Source: Fasciolopsis buskii
Taxonomy: Eukaryota; Platyhelminthes; Trematoda; Plagiorchiida; Fasciolidae
NCBI GenBank assembly: GCA_008360955.1
Contig: LUCM01003921.1
Span: 89,369-153,368, forward strand
Direction of reading: 5' to 3'
Length of the DNA: 64,000 nt
Part shown: positions 23,721-37,608 of the stretch, piece by piece
Layout: each line of letters starts with the position of its first letter
Numbering within the stretch: position 1 is the first letter of the stretch
Made by a program: the position numbers and the translations under genes
The notes under the pieces: generated by a model
Told to the model about the DNA's origin: nothing
What the model saw: only the letters and a program-made list of their open reading frames with translations
The model's database searches: none

Positions 23721-26700
23721 GGGCAATACTGTAGCTGAATTTATCCCATGGCTTTCATCACAAATAGTTAGTGACCTCGTTGTGGATAACATGATTATTC
23801 ATTTAGTTAAAGTCGCATAATTTGCTTTTGTTACTAGCTGTAACTCATTTGAGTGATTACGGAGCACACAGTTACCTATTTGTTGTCGTCGGCGCAACAT
23901 ATCTGAAGTCTTCCTACTTTGCATGACTACTGTTCAGTTTACAGGTACTAGATGGTTACGTTGTCAATCTGATAAGCTTCCATTCGGGCTTGGCTGTTGA
24001 TTTATTACTTGTTCTAGCCTTAAGGGAAGAACCGACAGTGAAAGGCAGCATTGCTCGATCCTCAGGCTACGTGGATTACTTGATTCCAGTTCTCAGGGGG
24101 GTCAATAAAATAATAGGACAACTGGGTGAAGCCTGTAAACCCATTAGGTTCTTTGTTAAATTAAAAAATAATGCGCGATTATAATTCTCGCGTAGTCTCA
24201 ATAAAATAAGAGATATAAATCCGCTGATTGAAGGGTTCGCATGAGCCCGCCTCGCTGTAAAACTACAAAAAACTCAAGACATTTTTGGGCTAGTGCAAGA
24301 AAATAATATCGTCCATTTGCTAGCAAACTGAGCCGCTAATATCTGTATGCCTTGTACATATCGGAAGCAAATTTGTTGTAGGAATAAGCGCCAAACTGTA
24401 AAAGCATCGCGTTACAGTTTAGAAAAGCATACCGCAATCTGAGTCACCTGCAGTAATCTAATTAATATGTAGGTCAGCTTAGTTACAGTGGACTCTAGTT
24501 CATGATCGATGAAATGAGGATGGATAATGGAAACGAATCTTCACTTTAGTCTTATTTTTGATGATCGACTAATCTTATGGATACCTTTGAGTGTCTTAAT
24601 AATTCATCAGTCTACCGAAAGCAAGACTGACGTCCTACTGCCAATATTTGTTCATTGGTTGTTGGTCAAAACAGTTCTCAAGTCTTAAAATGAAAAGAAG
24701 TCCAAATTCCATGTAGAAGGTTGCCGAGGTTATGCGTAAGATACCAATTTATAGGGCTCAATCTTTGCAACAGGCATTGGATATGAATAGGTTAGGTGGG
24801 TCGAGTCCTGTTTTACCAATATTCACAGAACAACTTCATTGTTGTTGGCTTCTCTGCGAGACAGGTAATGATTGCAATATTGTTCGAGGTTGGCTATCGA
24901 TGACCAAGGAATAAGGCAAGAAACTTCTAACTAGCCTACTGGTTCGTGCATATCCTGTTGGACTACAGATGTGGAGCCCATATGATCTCCTTTTCAATTG
25001 ATGGTTGGAGGCAATGCGTAATATGTCTAAGCATAGCAGTTGTTGCCATTTTGCATTCTAATCCTTCTTCATAGTCCTTTACAGTCCTATTTTGCAGTCG
25101 TTCCTTCACTATTCCTCGTTTTTTCTCTTTGGGTAATAGGTGGAGTGAGGTAGCAACAGAAACCGGAGCATGTTGGTGCAAGGTTAATGGTTGTACTAAG
25201 TGAAGGTGAAACTACTCGGTTCTATAGGTATTGTGACGAAACAGGAGTGGTGGGTTTATTGATATATGGAGCAATTTGCTGCACTCCATGAGCCATCCAG
25301 TACCATAAATTGATTGATTAGGATAGCGAAAACCGGTATTCAGTAAGCTCAACCTCAAACCACTGGAGAACACAGTCAATAGATAAACAACAGAAGCAAA
25401 GCATTATAAGCTAAAATAGAACGCATAAAAACCTGAGATATGGGTTCTTGTGAAAGTAGATATGTATTTCCGGACTATTTCGCCCCAAATGGTGCGGACC
25501 CCACGTTGCTTTTTGCACCTATATCATTTCGTAGTAAAGAATTTCTCAACAGTATTTCGTTTAATTCCATTGCAAATTGTGAGCTTTTTAAGTGGTTTAG
25601 TGACGAGATCGAAATCCTTTTAATTCAATCCGAGAAAGTGCTGGACAGCAGTGAAGGCATGAGGCGAGAAATCGTGAAGAACAAGTTTCTGATAGGTCGG
25701 AGCCTTCGTTTGATAAATCCATGATGTGGTCCTATCATAGTTTTACCTATAAGCCAAATCATTCAAAGTCAAATCATTGAACATTCATCGCGAAAGATAG
25801 TTAGGTGCCCAGGTGTATGAAATGAGTTTCCTTGGGAGAGCTCTTAAAGACCCATTGGACTTCGGAGGAATGAACATATGCCCATTGTGAGACAGCACAC
25901 ATTCTCGAATTCTTTTGCCGCGGTTTAAACCTAAACATCAGGCTCCTTCCGTGCGACCGTTTGACATCAAACAGTTAAATTAAGTATTGGGGTCCAGAAA
26001 GCGATAGTGATTGGGCTACTATCTTTGGATTACGAATACCGTCCGAATGGTTCGATGAGATGCAATCGTCACTGGAAAATCGTGTTATTTATTCACCAGG
26101 AGAATGAAAGTTGGTATGGATTTCTAAGGTTTTCTAGATCACATGTCAAGCGACACTTAAGGGTCGACTCAACAATGTAGAATGGGTTTTACCTGCGAAT
26201 ATTAATTAGAACTTTGATTGTTAGGCAGATACAGAAGAAGTTTACAACAGCACAGAATATTGATCAAATTGCATGTGAAAGAATTATGCCTGGTTTGTCA
26301 ACCGGGCTGAGTAACTGTAAGCTGTTGGGTTTGGCAAATAACTATAATTATAATAGAGCCAGTGGATAGTGAAATAAAATTATACTGTTTGAACTGTGAT
26401 GTGTTCACCGTAAACGACGAATTACTGTTCGATGAAACCTATGGATATTCTGCTATTAAACAACATGCATAAGCAATTCACGTTTGCATTTCATGAAGCC
26501 TCTTTACCAGTGTACTGCTTCATCGACATTTGTCCACGGTAGCAGTCTTTTCAGGAGCTTGATGGTTGGCCATGCCAAATCATTGGTTCTTGGCTAACAC
26601 GTACTAGGTAAATCGATCTTATTTGTTTTACATGCAATGAATTATCGGGGACTACTAAATTTCTACGTAAATTGCAGAGTCACAAAGTGAAGATGTCAAA

Positions 26701-28007
26701 ACACACTCTGATGTACACTCGTAATGATCGATGAGTTGAAATGTTTTTTAAACCGAGCTCAGCAAAAGATATTTATTAGTTTAACAAATAAATACATAAA
26801 TAATCTGTTCAAAAGGAGCTGGTTCCTGAATTCGCTGTTAACCAGAATCGTGACAGGAATCTTGTGACTCAATTCCAGTGCTTTATTATTAATGCACAGT
26901 TTTAAAATGCATACGCAAACGTTTTTGACGTTTGGTGTTTGTGTGTCATGAAAATGGAATATTCTGCCCTCTTTCGAAAGTTTTTAATCAAGATTTCACG
27001 TTTTCGCAATTATTTATGATGGTCTGAATTCGATGCTCCCCTGTGCGTCAGTCACGCTTGTCCATTTTGATTTCTTCCATTGGACTGAACTCAAAATAGA
27101 ATGAAATATGAACCTTTTCTAGACAAGCGGTCATATTTCTCATTTTTTGCTAATGCGTTCTTCGAATTCGTTTTTGATGAATTCATCGGTAGCGGAATGT
27201 GTTTGATAAATCAATCCTCTCTTTGAATGAACTTTATCATCCTCTCGCAAAACAACTTATTTTTTTCCTACTGAAAACAATAGGTTTCCAAATTCGACAC
27301 TTAGATGAACAGACAAAGAAAAAAAAGGGATATAAAATAAAACGTAAATCACCGAAGGATGACCCAACCCGTAAAGTAATAACAAAAATCGTTACCAATA
27401 GATTGAGAGTTTGCCTATTCAAACTTGTTTCGGTCACAAATTGCATATTCTTAGCCGCAGAGTATCACGTCGTGTCACCCATCCGAATGATTAGTCCAAA
27501 CCAGAGTGAATATATTCAAGTTTCACATTCTGCATGACAGTTTACTTGCGGATGCGATAACACCGACATTGATGAAACAGAACAAAATTGTTCAAAGCAG
27601 ATTTGAGCACCTATTATCGACTGGTTGGCTAAGTCGGCATCACGAAACGCAATGGTCAGTAATCCGAATTATCGATTTCGAAACATCGGATGACTGCTAA
27701 ACACAAATGTAGCATTTTCATCGTTCAAAACCATCATAACTTCTGTCATGAAACAGTAATCCAAATACAGTTAGGGAATAGCAGGATCTTGGTAATCAGA
27801 TTATGAAACTAGTTTTTGCACCCAAAAGCTATTAAAAAGAGTATGCTTTCGCCTTGGAAATGCAATCAAGTTGTAACCGTATACAGTATAATTTTCATGT
27901 CAGTAAACTACAGCTGATAATGGAAATAGGACAATTAAAAAAGGCAATGATTCTACCATCAAGAATGAATTATTATTGACAATGAATATGGATATCTGAA
28001 ACGATGA
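23721..28007. other. Non-coding stretch, no gene seen
   Basis: Open frames up to 112 codons (27199-27537, plus) are low-complexity and lysine-rich with no domain. No RNA gene or recognisable repeat. Upstream sequence of the GIY-YIG relic would be expected near 26-28 kb but was not readable. Confidence 0.45.
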
Positions 28008-28334
28008 GTGGATCCGTTGATGAAGAGAGACCTAGAAATTCCCGGGAATGCAGCGGTACAAAGGAAACCACTGTGCATCTCTTCTCCGTCTGAAGTTGAC
28101 AATGTGTGTGGCCAGCAAGAACTTCCACGCTGCTTGGATCCGCTTTTGTTTTCCGTCGAGCGACGAAGTTTGATTTTGTTTCCCGTTTTAGTTCATCTGA
28201 TTCCTTGTATCTGCGGAACAATGTACATTGACCGCACAACCACAGGCATGTCAGAATATATTCGTAAGCATCACTCAGCGTGGTTAAAGTTCAGAATGGC
28301 CAAGTTGACCATCAGTAAATGTGGCTATCTGTAA
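28008..28334 (+). mobile_element. GIY-YIG nuclease relic of a Penelope-like retroelement
   Basis: The 108-codon open frame ends in a GIY-YIG (URI) type module: IPCICGTMYIDRTTTGMSEY followed by IRKHHSAWL (from residue 65). The family pattern in flatworm Penelope-like elements is FTCSCG..YIGRT...L..R..EH.P.WL. The two cysteines, the Tyr-Ile pair, Arg-Thr, the later Arg and His, and the trailing Trp-Leu are kept. The glycine of YIG is aspartate here and the frame stops soon after, so this is a dead fragment. The reverse transcriptase that should precede it was not found. Confidence 0.6.
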
Positions 28335-28999
28335 TAATTCATTATCCAAGCACGACTAATGTCTTTTGCTGCCTGTGTGGGGTTTACGACTGGTTATCTA
28401 GACCAGTAAGATATCGATTATTGAGTTTGGTGGAAGCAGTCGTACTTTGTCAACTTAGTTGCTCACTGAGAGCACCAACACAGCCGTGGTTTCCACTTAG
28501 TCCGCTCTGCCACACTCATCATCAGATGATAAGCCTTACTGAGGTAAGTAGTTAACACACAGACTGTGGTATTCCTCCCAATACTAAGATCCAAATAAAA
28601 GGCCTACCGCAACACGTGGGGACTCTGTAATCCCAACCAATAATTATGTTTGCTGAAATCCATAATTTTTGTAATATGCAGTGTTTTGCTGGCATGATTA
28701 TGAATTAATGGAAAGAGGTTGTTTACCAATGGGTTTTCCAAAAAAGCACTGCAGTGGTATTTAAACGAGGGGCTTGTCCGACCATATTTTTTCGGAATTA
28801 GGGTGAACGCTACCTATTAACCTTTCTCTTGATTGTCATTTATCAGTACAGATTAATGGACACGTCCCGTTTCCCCATGAATTAACTGCACCGAGAGAGG
28901 AAGACGGCAAACCACTGTCATAAAACACGAAGTGGAACAGAATCACTTGCGGGCCTGGTAATTTAGGTTTGGTACGTTGGCCGACAGCTGCAACTTATC
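28335..28999. other. Spacer between two retroelement relics
   Basis: No coding stretch is supported. The sequence may include unreadable remains of either neighbouring retroelement. Confidence 0.4.
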
Positions 29000-30056
29000 A
29001 TTCATCAACGAGAAAAGCCTCTATCGTTCCTGAAAGAGTTACATTGACTTACATCATGAAGACTTATGTTCAGCGGCCAGTTTTCGCCATCCTTCATCGT
29101 CCCAAGTGGAGTAAGGCAGGGGTGCCCAATATCCACATTCCTTTTCAGCTTTGTCATAAAGGATGTTCTACAGAACGCTTCATTTGGTCTTTTAGACGGT
29201 GGAGTTGAACTCCTTCCAGGAAAAGGAGAATTTCACTTGCAGTATGCCGATGATATCGCCTAGCTGAGTGGCAATTCTCAAACGATTTAGCGCGCATTGG
29301 ACTACTTGGCGATTGAAGTATCTTGATACGGCATGTGTTTTATGCCTTCAAAATACTAGGTGCTTCTTCAAAACTGACAGGAGCCTGAACCTGTACCCAC
29401 CCATTTTGGTGATCGGTTAGGGGTAACCAATAGCTGTAAGTACGTTGGGAGCCTGACCACACCTGGCGTAGGTGTCGTGGATGTGTTCATGTCGTGAATT
29501 GTGAAAGCCAGAGCAGATTTAATGAAATTATGGCACCTGTGGTGTCGCCATGACATTTGGATTTTTCTCAAGGGAAGTGTGTACAGTGCTACAGTTCGTA
29601 GCGTTCTTATTTACGGTCGCGAGACTTAGCCCATCCACGTTGCGCAAGTCCGGCGCCTTTGTGTATTCGACCAACGATGTCTCCGAAGCACTGTTCGTGT
29701 CTGGTGGGATTGTCAGGTGAGCATTTACGAGGTGCGTCGTCGTGCGTTGGATGCAGACAGTCGTCGTCTGACTGAGATGATCGCTCTACGTCGCCTTCGG
29801 TGGCTTGGATACGTATTGCGTATGCCTGCCCATCGTCTACCTCTTCGTGTTCTTTTGCACGTGCTGGACAAAGCCGGGATAAGAGATGTGGTGGTATGGA
29901 TAAGTTAGCTTCGGCTTTGGCCTTGGTTGGCTCTTCCCGCCTACGTGGTTGAGGCCCAAATGATGAGGATGGTTGTTGGTTGGGGATGCTGAGAGTTATT
30001 CCTCAGCACCGAAGTCAGTATCGCAAATTCTGTATGGCATGTCCGTAGAATTCGCC
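29000..30056 (+). mobile_element. RTE-type retrotransposon relic, C-terminal half of the polyprotein
   Basis: This is the best-preserved RTE copy. In order it shows FSPSFIVPSGVRQGCPIST, LLPGKGEFHLQYADDIA (the YADD catalytic site of reverse transcriptase, about 29240), LDYLAIEVS, CKYVGSLTTPGVG (family FTYLGSLISP.G), KARADLMKLWHLWCRHDI, GSVYSATVRSVLIYGRET, RRLCVFDQRCLRS, VRRRALDADSRRLTEMIALR, RLRWLGYVLRMPAHRLPLRV, and LALVGSSRLRG-stop-GPND to about 30050. Several stops and at least three frameshifts disable it. The endonuclease domain and 5' half are missing, typical of 5'-truncated LINE insertions. Domain order identifies the RTE clade; the comparison is from memory. Confidence 0.88.
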
Positions 30057-30221
30057 TCCCCTTAAACATAAGAAAAAAGCAAAGTCGCAAAATGCATACG
30101 GTGGAATCACTAAAAATCGGTTGGTTCATTGTTTTTTACCCGTTGTTGTCTATCTTCTGTGGAATTCCATTTGTAAATTGTTGCGTCGGTATGTGCTTGC
30201 TCTCAAGCCGTTCTGTATTAT

Positions 30222-30240
30222 AGATATATATATATATATC
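30222..30240. repeat. (AT)n microsatellite
   Basis: Short AT dinucleotide run, interrupted once at its start. Confidence 0.85.
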
Positions 30241-31825
30241 GTTTTTCTTCCATTTCCGCTCTCACTTTAAACGTGCTAGATGTGCAGCTGTGGTGAATCG
30301 TTTCTAGTAAACTTGAATTATTATTTTAAAAGAGAAAATATAATGAGCTTATTTTATCTCGATTGATTTTCGATAACTTTGAGGTTCCTAATCAAGTCCC
30401 TTATCACAACGGGCTAGGTGAATTACTTTTTGTTGTGAAATAGCTCACGGCTCGCAAACTGTTCTACGGTTAGTGATGAACAATTTAGGATATTACCACT
30501 GGCACGCACTTCATGGGAATTAAACGAAATGTGAACTTTTTGTCTTTCATCGATTAGAGCTTAATCAGGCAACACCAATCTAATTTTGTCAAAGCTGCTG
30601 TTGACGAATACGTGTACTGGGCTTTGGGTCTCTGTGGTTTTCTGTTTCCATATTTATCAAGTAGCTGCCTCAGTGCATGCGGCAAAGTCGGCGTGGGAAA
30701 GATATTTTAGCACGTACATAGAGAATATCTTCCAGAAAAGAAAAATATTTCCAGATACCACTAAGTTACTTCTAAATAAAAAGTTAAGGAATTAGTAATA
30801 AAACAATACGGGTGTGCATTCGGGACTGCCATTGGTTCTCAATGAACTTACTCACCTAAACCGTTCAAAACAAGATAATGAGTGACGAATATAAAAAGAT
30901 CAGAGGATGACAACTTCTGACACACCAGCTCTGGGACACAAGAGGAAATAATCCTGTTGTATTAAGGTGCTAGCTGGTACAACGTGTATGGTCACCTTGA
31001 TTCGGACTGACTGGTCATGTGGCGGTGAAGACGAATCATGTCTGGGCAACAGGATTTTCCAATAAGCCCGTTTTCCACCCAGGTGAATGGCGCGTAGGCT
31101 AAGGACCTGATCGAATGCATACCAGGAAGCATTGGGGTTTGAGGGTGGGTGACTAATCATTCGCTCTAATTCTGGATCAAGAAGAAAAGGCATCTGATAC
31201 CGTGAAAAGTTGTGAGGCCAGAGGGGGCGCTGCTTCGATTGATGACCAAAGAGGAGGCAATAGGACCGAGAGATGGAAAGCGATCGGACGGTGAGTTGAG
31301 CTCTGTGTGGACCCGTACAACTCAGCTGATTATGACAAACGGACGAAACAGTCGTAATGAGCTGTCAGAGGTCACTTTGACCGCTTTCCCCTGCTTAGGT
31401 AGTTGGGAATGAATTAAAATCAAGACGAATGATGGAAGACAACAGAGTTAGCGATCGAGAAAAAAGGATTTCAAAACACCCCAAATGTAAAGATGTAATA
31501 AATAGGAAAAAGTATACTTTGTTACTCGGTCAAAATTCTACTTTGTTGCAGACATTAAACTATATGCAACTACCATAATTAGCTGCTTCTGAGCAAGGCA
31601 ATCAGAATGTTCAGTCCGTTGCTTGCTGATTAAAGTGCACGCAAATTTTGATTTTGTAATACGACGAAAGTCATAGCACGCTTGGCTAAACAAAATCCCC
31701 GAGGGTATCAAACTCAGGAGGCAAAATTATTTGAAATAATAGTTTGGAAAATCGCATTAAACGATAATTGGGAATTTTATAAGGATATGAACAGATCAGA
31801 TAATTTTCTATGGGAGAATATACCT

Positions 31826-31862
31826 GTACATACATATGTATATACACATATATGTATGTATA
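31826..31862. repeat. AT-rich palindromic simple repeat
   Basis: A mixture of TACATA, CACATA and TATGTA units that can fold back on itself. Typical simple-sequence DNA. Confidence 0.7.
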
Positions 31863-34800
31863 TCAAAAACATCAGTGTTCATCATCCTATCACCGAGTGT
31901 GGGCAGGCATGTGCAGCGCAGGTTTTAATCGAACTGAAGAGAAGTAAATAATTCATTAAAATTTGTTTGCAAAATGTTTACTCTTGGTAAACAAAATATG
32001 GGATCTGTCTCATCACAGCAGACAAAAGGATTTTTTTTAACTAACGTCAATTCCCATGCGACAAGTCCTATGGTGCATCGTTTCCTTTTCAATCTGTAAT
32101 GTACACCGTTTGAAGTTTCCCTCATTAGCCTAATTGGTCGCTAATACTGATTGATTAATTGAGATCCGTTAGATGTGGCTTTGGTTTTCTGTTATTTTTT
32201 TGATTTGACGCCTCGCTTCCATTCTACTATACGATAGAATCCTTCAGGTGTTAAAAACTGTTGTTCACCTGGACTCACTAATTAAAGCACCAGAACAAAG
32301 CTTTCCAAGTATGACAAGTGTATTGGTAAGCGTTAGACCAGGAACGAGAGTACTTTGAGGCATATAAGTTTCTATTCACCCCCTGTATTCGATTTAGAAC
32401 AAATCTGTCTGGTGTGATATACTGGATAAAAGCTAGTTACTTCATAATGTACCTTAACAAAGCATATTTTAGAACAACTACACAGATTTCTCTGATTTTC
32501 TTGAAAGTTTACATTCTATGAACGCAGCACGCTGGTCTTCGTCCATTAGCTGCACCACTTTCCATTTCACATTTGCGTGCCCAATGTTTAAGTTATGGAG
32601 AGGAACACTAAATATGTCTACGGTTGTGGTTTGACAACTGTCAATTACTGTTTTCTTCACAACGATTTTGAATTACCAAAATTTAGTTACACTTTATTTT
32701 ATAACTTTCCAAAGGTTTTTTGAATTCTTGTCCTGGTCGACTGATAGACCCATCCGTTCTGCATGATACCTTGCAGTCTCTGTTCTCAAAGTATGTACAA
32801 TGATGTAAACGTCCTTAAAGGTAGTAATAATGCATTATGTACAAACAAGAACGGAATAAAATGGCAAAAAATATTTCAAACTCTAGTTTTCACAGCAGTT
32901 TGCCTAAGAGAGTGGCAAAAATGTTTGGCTTAGTCAATATACATACAAGAACTGGACTTATCATTCGTAAGTGATTCTACAAAGACGTTTACCGTCAATT
33001 AGCGCTTGGATAGTAGAGACAACAGTTTCTTATGCAGTGGCATTCTTTTTCCGATTCAAAATCGGTGTTGCTTTCTGGAATCCGGTACCATCTGAAAATG
33101 AAAGTTTATCAGATTTTCCCTATCGGCCTCATAAATTATGAAACAGGGGGAAAAATAACAATTTTTCATAACTGCATTTGACCTCTCCGATTCGACACTG
33201 TTTATTATTTACTTTTTTAGACTCACCATTTAAAGGTTTGAGTAAACGTTTCGTTTATCTAACGAATACTCATAAGATTTTGATTAGAACCGCTGAAATT
33301 AGAGTTTACTAAAATTAATAAAATTTAAATCAATAAAATGTCTAGTGGTCTAGTACCTGCGTCCCCCGTTGTAATCTGGGCTTTCACGTACGATAACAAT
33401 TACATCATCGGTAAATTCTTGGAAGCAATCACATTGGGCCCCGCCCAACTGTGACAGGAATGTTTTGCCAAATCCCGATGGATAAACCGTACCAGACAGA
33501 TTCGTTTCAGAATTTAAATCTTCTAATTGATGTGAGTTTAGTCCTGTTTTTACTCATAGAGATTTCCGGTTACGCCTACAACTTGTGCAATGTAATATCC
33601 ATTCTCTTCAGGTTATATCAACCGATGTTTGGGTGTTAGGCTCATTGGCATAGTTTGTTATCATCTGGTGTGATTTGCGACTATGATGATTCAGATACTT
33701 GAGCACTTAACCACAATTCTGCCCTCGTTCTGTGTTATTCGGATTCATTTGAAAGTTTAATGAACACATTTTCGAAATATTCTGGATCAAGAAAAAATCA
33801 AGTTTGTCTGGTATCTGTTAATCCGAGAACCGACCCCGTGAGCCCTTCAGTTGTTGTATTGTAACATTGATACACAAGCACATAAAAATCTTCCTAAACG
33901 TTTCCGAATATATTTTCAAGTTAATATTTCTTACACTATTTTAATCTTTACTTCTAGATTTTTGGTCTCAAAAAGACGTTCACACCTCCAAGGGTCCGTC
34001 GACTACGGCAGACCTTGAAGGATTGTGTTTTCGTCAACTCGCGACAGGAGCGATTCATGCTTTTATAATGAATTTCTCCATGATGTAACTTTTCCATGAA
34101 TAGTTCCTTCGTGACAACAGTCAGTGACATCATTAAACGTGCGATATTCCCCAGAGGTCATTTTTCCCCATAAGGATTGCACTTGAGATGACTAAGAAAA
34201 TGAAAGAACAGCACCTTGAAAAGTTGACTTGCGGTATCAAAAACGTCAGTCAACGACTAAACATGCGGACATCTACGTGTTGCCAGCTTTTGGAAAATGT
34301 GTGTAAAAAACCACTTGTAGAAAACTCGCTGCGACTTGGATAATAGACCTGTCCTCGTTTGTCTATGAATAACAACCTTTTGTTAGTGGTGATCGTAGAC
34401 GGATTGTTCGGATCACTTCATATTTGCAGGATATGAGAGAAATCCAGAATATGTACTGCAAAAATGCGTACTTCCTCATCCTTCCATGCAGTATTTGCTC
34501 TCTTATTCTGAGGAATGAAGAGAAATATTCTCGCGATTTAATTCACAACAAAACTAATCGCTTATGCCATATGACTTGGGTCACATGCCGTTATTGTACT
34601 TTTATTTTCACAGGTTTATTTGCCTCTCTCCGGGAGCCTGTCTTGTTATCAACTCTTTTCGCGGAATCGAAAAGTTGATCGGTATTTTGACTAGTGCATT
34701 AACTAAACAGTGCATTTCCATTGTTTTAAAAATCGACCCAAATTGGCAGATTTTACTAATCTGAGGCTCGTGATTTCTTATTTGGGCAGCCATGATGAAT

Positions 34801-37608
34801 GGCTTACAGTTTTTCAATAAACCGAATCATGTCACTACTCTGACTTCTTAGTAGTTTTAGCGGTCAGCCCACTCAGTTCCCTTAACTTTTCACTTACTTT
34901 ATAAATAAGACGACAATTCACCCCAAATTCTTGAAGTGGGTCGTCACCGATAGAGTTGTGCAGGACGGAGAAAGTGACAGACAGTGGGAGAATTCGAACA
35001 GGCGAATTTCATGTTGAAAAGCCCTGATGTTCACCGGTTGACTATTGCCAGTCTATTTCACTACATAGACCATTCTTCTGCTTCGGGATGAGAGGGAGGT
35101 GGGGAGAGAAGGAATTTGTCTGCTAACCTTTTCATGAGTTCTTCACTTCGTCCAGGTGAATGTCTGAGCTGATCTTGATCCAATCCAGGTGATTTTCAAG
35201 TCGAGAGTCCTCATTTCTTCAGCTTATTGTTCAAGCACTCAATTATTTTGCTTTAGCTGGTTCCACCTCCCAGTCATCCTGCAGTCAGCGAATGCGGTTT
35301 ACTACTATATCATTGCATTCATTTATACTGTTTCCGTATAATTTAGATGAAACCATCGAGATAATTTACTTGTAGGTCTTGCACATATTCTCCTGTTTTT
35401 TGGTGACACTTCTTCCGCACCCATGTCACATTCTGACACTTTTTTATTTGACGGGCTACCGGAACGACATTTTTATGAACTGCCAACAATCTGTCGGGTG
35501 TCTGCCTTCCGCGTATATAAGCCGAATGGAAGGGGAAGCAGTTGCTGCTTTTTCCTTACTAGATGAGCTATTCCAACTTCAGTCAAATAACTCTTGTTCT
35601 TCTCCATTGGGTTTGTTGATATTGAACATTATCTAGAAATATCAGACAGATTCCCATCTAATCTGGTTCAACACACTTTTGGTTTTGTCACCTGACAAAA
35701 GTCCTGCAAATGAATAATTGTCTCTCCACGTATCGGGGTATTACATAAACCGAGCTAATCAACAATTAGTTGAAAATCACTTTTGGATCTGCTGTTCGGC
35801 GTATTTCAATACGTTAACCCGATCCATTTCAATCGGTCGTCCTAAGTGATCATTTTTCTGTCGTTTACTAAAATCACAAATTGTTCTGCATGTGAAATTT
35901 TACACCAAATGTTGTGTCAAAATTTCCTGATAGCAGGGACTGGAATTCCTTCATTTTTCCCACCTTAAGAAACATAACAATAGATAGAAAGAATCTCAAT
36001 CCAAAACTATTAGGTTGGATAGGCATCAATCATTCGGAGAAGACCGACTATTTATGGGCAACGTTTTATTTGCGATCTGCTCTGGTAATCGATTTCAATT
36101 TTGTGGCACCTTACATGTCACGTTTGTTCTGTCGGATGATAAATTTGTACACCTTTGCCCATTCCTCAACATCGAGAGTTTTCCTTTTGAATTACGCATA
36201 TCGCTCGGCATTGGCGCCTTGGTTCGCTCCCGCATGCAATTTTCTATCGCGGCTACTTGGACGCCACAATGTAAACACTCGATATCTCGCATAAGGTAGT
36301 TGGCTAGAGTCTACTGCATTGTATGTTTTGAGAAGTTTTGAAATAGCGGCTTCGGAATCCCATTAAGTGCACAATAGGGGATATAATCTTGAGCGTCTTC
36401 CGTAGAACAAGGACTAATTTGAACAGACCTATCCAGTCAAACTACTAAGCACACAATTTTGATCAAATTGAATTAACTGTTCATGTTTTTGAGCTGTCTA
36501 ACATTTATTTCATTTCATCTTGCATGTATTTTCTTTCCCATACATCTGGGCAGCTAGGCATAAAAATAAACTAACAACCATGGTAACCGGGTAGATTGAG
36601 CCGATTTTTGTCGGCTATCTAAACACAACCTGATTTGGCGCACGACGGTTCAGATTCTCAGAGGCGCGTATTCTACTACTCATTTAGCTTTCGCAAGAGG
36701 ACTTACGTATTAAGCTGAGACAGCAAGCTATGAAATAATTGATGGTTTCTGGATTTGTAGTTGTATGCACCAACTATGGTTTTGAGCGTCTCTTACCAGG
36801 TTGGTTCAAAGCGAGTGATTTGGACTTGATATCGCCCCATAATAATTCATCTATTTTCGTCAGATAGGAACAAAATTTAATGGATATACCCTCCTGCTGG
36901 ATAGAAGGCAAGAAATGTTGACGTAAAAGGAAAACTGGGCTTCAAATGTTTTTAGCTTTGTGATTCATCTACCTCCAAAATGTACTTCTGCTGGAGTGTA
37001 ATCTCATTCTGATCTACTAGAAATTACTGGAAAATGTTCACTGAAAAATCAGTTGAATTGGTAATTGGTTCCAAATCAACTGGTATACTCTGCATTAAAA
37101 ACCGAGGTAAACAGTCGCTGAAAGCTCATCGCTACCCTGTCACGGAAATGCATCGAATGTTTACTGTTCCCAGTCGAATGACATTGGGTTAGACTTTTGC
37201 GTGGAATTGTTTCCATCCATCGTGAATAACTAGTATTAAGCGGTATTTAATACAGATTATCATTAGAATTGATCATCCGGGCATGCTTTAGGTCGCGATA
37301 CTGGGTAAAAGAAGAAACGCAACCAAGATTGAATCGTCTTGACGTTCTTTCCAAGCACATGAATTAGTCATATCTCGACAGACGTTTACTTTGCAAATTC
37401 GGGTGATTTCGTCCGAGTAATCAAGACCGTGTTTACTCGTCCACACCCACTTAAACCAAAAACAAATATAAATGAATAGAAGCAATGTAGAATTATGTAC
37501 GTTCCACTGAGGTCCTTATACTTTATCAGAAAATGAGCTAGAAGAGGCCAGTTTTAGAGGACAAAGTTTGCTTAACCATTTTTGTTTAGAATAAATATAT
37601 GCGTCTAC

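Larger units (their letters stand above)
30057..37608. other. Long stretch without a supportable gene
   Basis: Contains an AT run at 30222-30240, a self-complementary TACATA/TATGTA-rich patch at 31826-31862, and a more GC-rich patch at 30900-31410 that resembles a dispersed repeat but could not be placed. Open frames reach 126 codons at 35914-36294 with other frames open over the same bases, which argues for composition rather than coding. No RNA genes seen. Confidence 0.45.

Noticed and set aside
27199..27537. 112-codon lysine-rich plus-strand frame
   Set aside because: Low-complexity reading with no domain and an opposing open frame.
35914..36299. 126-codon plus-strand frame
   Set aside because: Two other frames are open over the same bases, no domain or splice borders are seen, and this length is expected by chance.
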